Part shown: positions 62,648 through 64,000 of the stretch, piece by piece
Numbering within the stretch: position 1 is the stretch's first letter
How the letters are laid out: every line of letters begins with the position of its first letter
From: a virus
Strand: one strand, 5' to 3'
Length of the DNA: 64,000 bases
Virus record (IMG/VR): IMGVR_UViG_3300043411_000910
Coordinates: 1-64,000 of that record
The notes under the pieces: model-generated
The model's database searches: none
Seen by the model: the letters and a program-made list of their open reading frames with translations, nothing else
What the model was told of the DNA's origin: nothing
Program-made: the position numbers and the translations under genes

Positions 62648-64000
62648 GTGGAAAAAATAATAATAAAGAACAATAAAGAATGCCAACTTCAAACAGAAAA
62701 TGAAGAAGTAGTAAAAAAAGTAAAAAAGCTATTATCATTTAAAGCAAGCGGTGTTGAATATACTCAAGCATATAAAAATGGATGGAATGGGATAACTTAT
62801 TTGCTATCTAACAAAGGTACATTTGGTCTTGGGTTGTTAAATCATGTTATTAATAATTTACCAGAATTTGAATTTGAGATAGTAGATAACAGGAAAAATA
62901 CATTTGAATATGTACCAATGGATCTATCTAAAAAACTAGAATCTATAAATATGATTCCACGAGAACATCAAGTAAGATGTTTAGATGCTGCAAAAAATAA
63001 TAATAAAGGCATATTAAGATCGGCAACAGGTTCAGGGAAATGCAACAACATAGATTCTGTTAATTTAACAGAGCTTGGTATGCTCTCTTATAGGGAGCTT
63101 TCTGAGTATTTTAATATTTCTTTAAACGATGGAGAAGCTTATCCCATAAAAATAGATGTAGCTACACCATTGAATAAAGATAGAGATGAAGCATCTATGA
63201 TTTACCATGATGGTAAAACAATGTCAAAAAAAATAACTACAAGATTTGGTTACTCTGTTACCGGGACTTTAGATCATAAAATTAAAGTAATTGACAAATC
63301 TGGTGATTTTCTTTGGAAAAGAATGGAAGACTTGTCATTTGATGATTATGCGGTTATCTCATATAATAATCAGATGTTTGGTAAAGAAAAAATGTCAAAT
63401 GATGAGGCTTATTTTCTTGGATTAATTATAGGGGATGGGTCGATTACCGATTCGCATAAAAATAGCATAACCATAACGAATATGGATCAACATATAATAG
63501 ATTTTGTAATGAAATATACCAAATCTATTGGTCTGAATCCAAAACTATCACAAACAAAATCTAAAGCGCACAATATACACGTACACTCTTCAAAATATAG
63601 AAAACATTTATTAAATCTTGGGGTTAAGTATTGTAAATCGACAGGTAAAGAAATTCCTAAATATATTAGAATGCTAGAGAAAGAGCCTTTATCTTACTTG
63701 ATAAGGGGTATTTATGAGACAGATGGTTGGGTTGAAAAGACAAATGACTCAACTTGTATTTGTTTAGCACTTTCAAATGAAAAAATAATAGAACAGATCC
63801 AACTAATTTTACTTAATTTTGGAATTGTATCAAGCAAATCTGTAAAAAAGACAAAAAATGAAAACTCACATAAAATTACAATATATTCATCATTTGTTGA
63901 TAGATTTATGGAGCAAATTGGCTTAGATAAATTGGGTCATAAATATAATAAAGTAATGTCTAGTGTAAAAAAAGTAAAAAATGATAATGTTGATTTGATA
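62648..64000 (+). CDS. Superfamily 2 DNA helicase interrupted by an intein (3' end outside window)
   Basis: The open frame runs from GTG 62648 to the window edge (451 codons). An ATG frame beginning at 62629 stops after 15 codons, so GTG is the best start; no clear ribosome site is seen. Residues 1-131 are the helicase N terminus. They include Ile-Pro-Arg-Glu-His-Gln-Val-Arg (Q-motif-like) and the Walker A start Ala-Thr-Gly-Ser-Gly-Lys. The next residue is Cys, beginning the intein at 63041. This layout recalls UvsW-type phage helicases used in recombination and replication. The C-terminal helicase part and the rest of the intein lie beyond the window. Confidence 0.82.
   Translation, partial: MEKIIIKNNKECQLQTENEEVVKKVKKLLSFKASGVEYTQAYKNGWNGITYLLSNKGTFGLGLLNHVINNLPEFEFEIVDNRKNTFEYVPMDLSKKLESINMIPREHQVRCLDAAKNNNKGILRSATGSGKCNNIDSVNLTELGMLSYRELSEYFNISLNDGEAYPIKIDVATPLNKDRDEASMIYHDGKTMSKKITTRFGYSVTGTLDHKIKVIDKSGDFLWKRMEDLSFDDYAVISYNNQMFGKEKMSNDEAYFLGLIIGDGSITDSHKNSITITNMDQHIIDFVMKYTKSIGLNPKLSQTKSKAHNIHVHSSKYRKHLLNLGVKYCKSTGKEIPKYIRMLEKEPLSYLIRGIYETDGWVEKTNDSTCICLALSNEKIIEQIQLILLNFGIVSSKSVKKTKNENSHKITIYSSFVDRFMEQIGLDKLGHKYNKVMSSVKKVKNDNVDLI
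63041..64000 (+). mobile_element. Intein (N-terminal part) with LAGLIDADG homing domain
   Basis: It is inserted straight after the Lys of Walker A (Gly-Ser-Gly-Lys|Cys). Cys1 begins the splicing domain, and block B reads Gly-Thr-Leu-Asp-His with the Thr-x2-His signature. The endonuclease has Leu-Gly-Leu-Ile-Ile-Gly-Asp-Gly and Gly-Ile-Tyr-Glu-Thr-Asp-Gly-Trp motifs, about 80 residues apart. The C-terminal splice junction (usually His-Asn followed by Ser, Thr or Cys) lies past the window end. A nucleophile Thr or Ser there would restore Gly-Lys-Thr/Ser. Confidence 0.85.

Noticed and set aside
1-64000. TAG recoding as in some very large phages
   Set aside because: Every gene is complete with TAA or TGA, and no interrupted gene is repaired by reading TAG as an amino acid; only avoidance is seen.
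1-64000. tRNA genes and CRISPR arrays
   Set aside because: Intergenic gaps are short, and I saw no cloverleaf-like GC-rich stretch with a T-loop (GGTTCAANNCC) and no regularly spaced direct repeats.

Overview
This window is a 64 kb piece of an AT-rich, tightly packed tailed-phage genome. It carries most of the virion genes of a contractile-tailed (myovirus-like) phage: HK97-type major capsid protein, tail sheath, tail tube, tail-assembly chaperones, tape measure, hub, spike and baseplate wedge. The very large structural proteins (1,961, 1,625, 1,343 and 2,326 residues) suggest a large or jumbo phage. The host cannot be read directly. One phage protein ends like an outer-membrane beta-barrel, which points weakly to a Gram-negative host. 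No tRNA, CRISPR array, integrase or terminase was recognised.

Layout. 1-2774: the end of an unknown gene and an 834-residue protein of unknown role. 2912-5104: the major capsid gene, split by a group I intron that carries a LAGLIDADG homing endonuclease. 5188-7213: a capsid-fibre-like gene, a tiny ORF and two minus-strand decoration-like genes. 7259-8891: a patatin-like phospholipase, an HNH protein, a small unknown and a cold-shock-domain protein. 8881-9740: a minus-strand cluster of three small genes. 9771-21873: virion, fibre and tailspike genes, interrupted by a free-standing LAGLIDADG gene, with a HExxH peptidase and a small membrane protein. 21875-57242: the tail module in the order terminator-like, sheath, (HNH homing gene), tube, frameshifted chaperone, tape measure, hub-associated protein, hub, spike, membrane-segment protein, gp25-like, J-like, I-like with LamG domains, and a peripheral baseplate/fibre protein. 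57261-62629: a glycosyltransferase/epimerase cassette that also holds an Fpg/Nei-like DNA glycosylase and a membrane-spanning protein with a barrel-like C terminus. 62648-end: a superfamily 2 helicase whose Walker A motif is interrupted by an intein.

The genes act together as a late morphogenesis region. Stop and start codons often overlap (at 6390, 28128, 31242, 36116, 38053, 47011, 58376, 61682), so translational coupling is likely. Hairpin terminators follow the capsid, sheath, HNH homing and tail-tube genes, which suggests that highly expressed products have separate transcripts. A hairpin masks the ribosome binding site of the small membrane protein, and a textbook -1 frameshift site joins the two chaperone reading frames.

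The most striking items are the intron in the capsid gene with a resolvable splice site; the A_AAA_AAA frameshift site with an 8-nt spacer and a 9-bp stem; four separate homing elements next to or inside essential genes; the intein at the helicase P-loop; an Fpg/Nei-fold protein with a blocked N terminus; a tripeptide (Asp-Gly-Tyr) that recurs about 30 times across unrelated virion proteins; and the total absence of TAG among about 46 stop codons.
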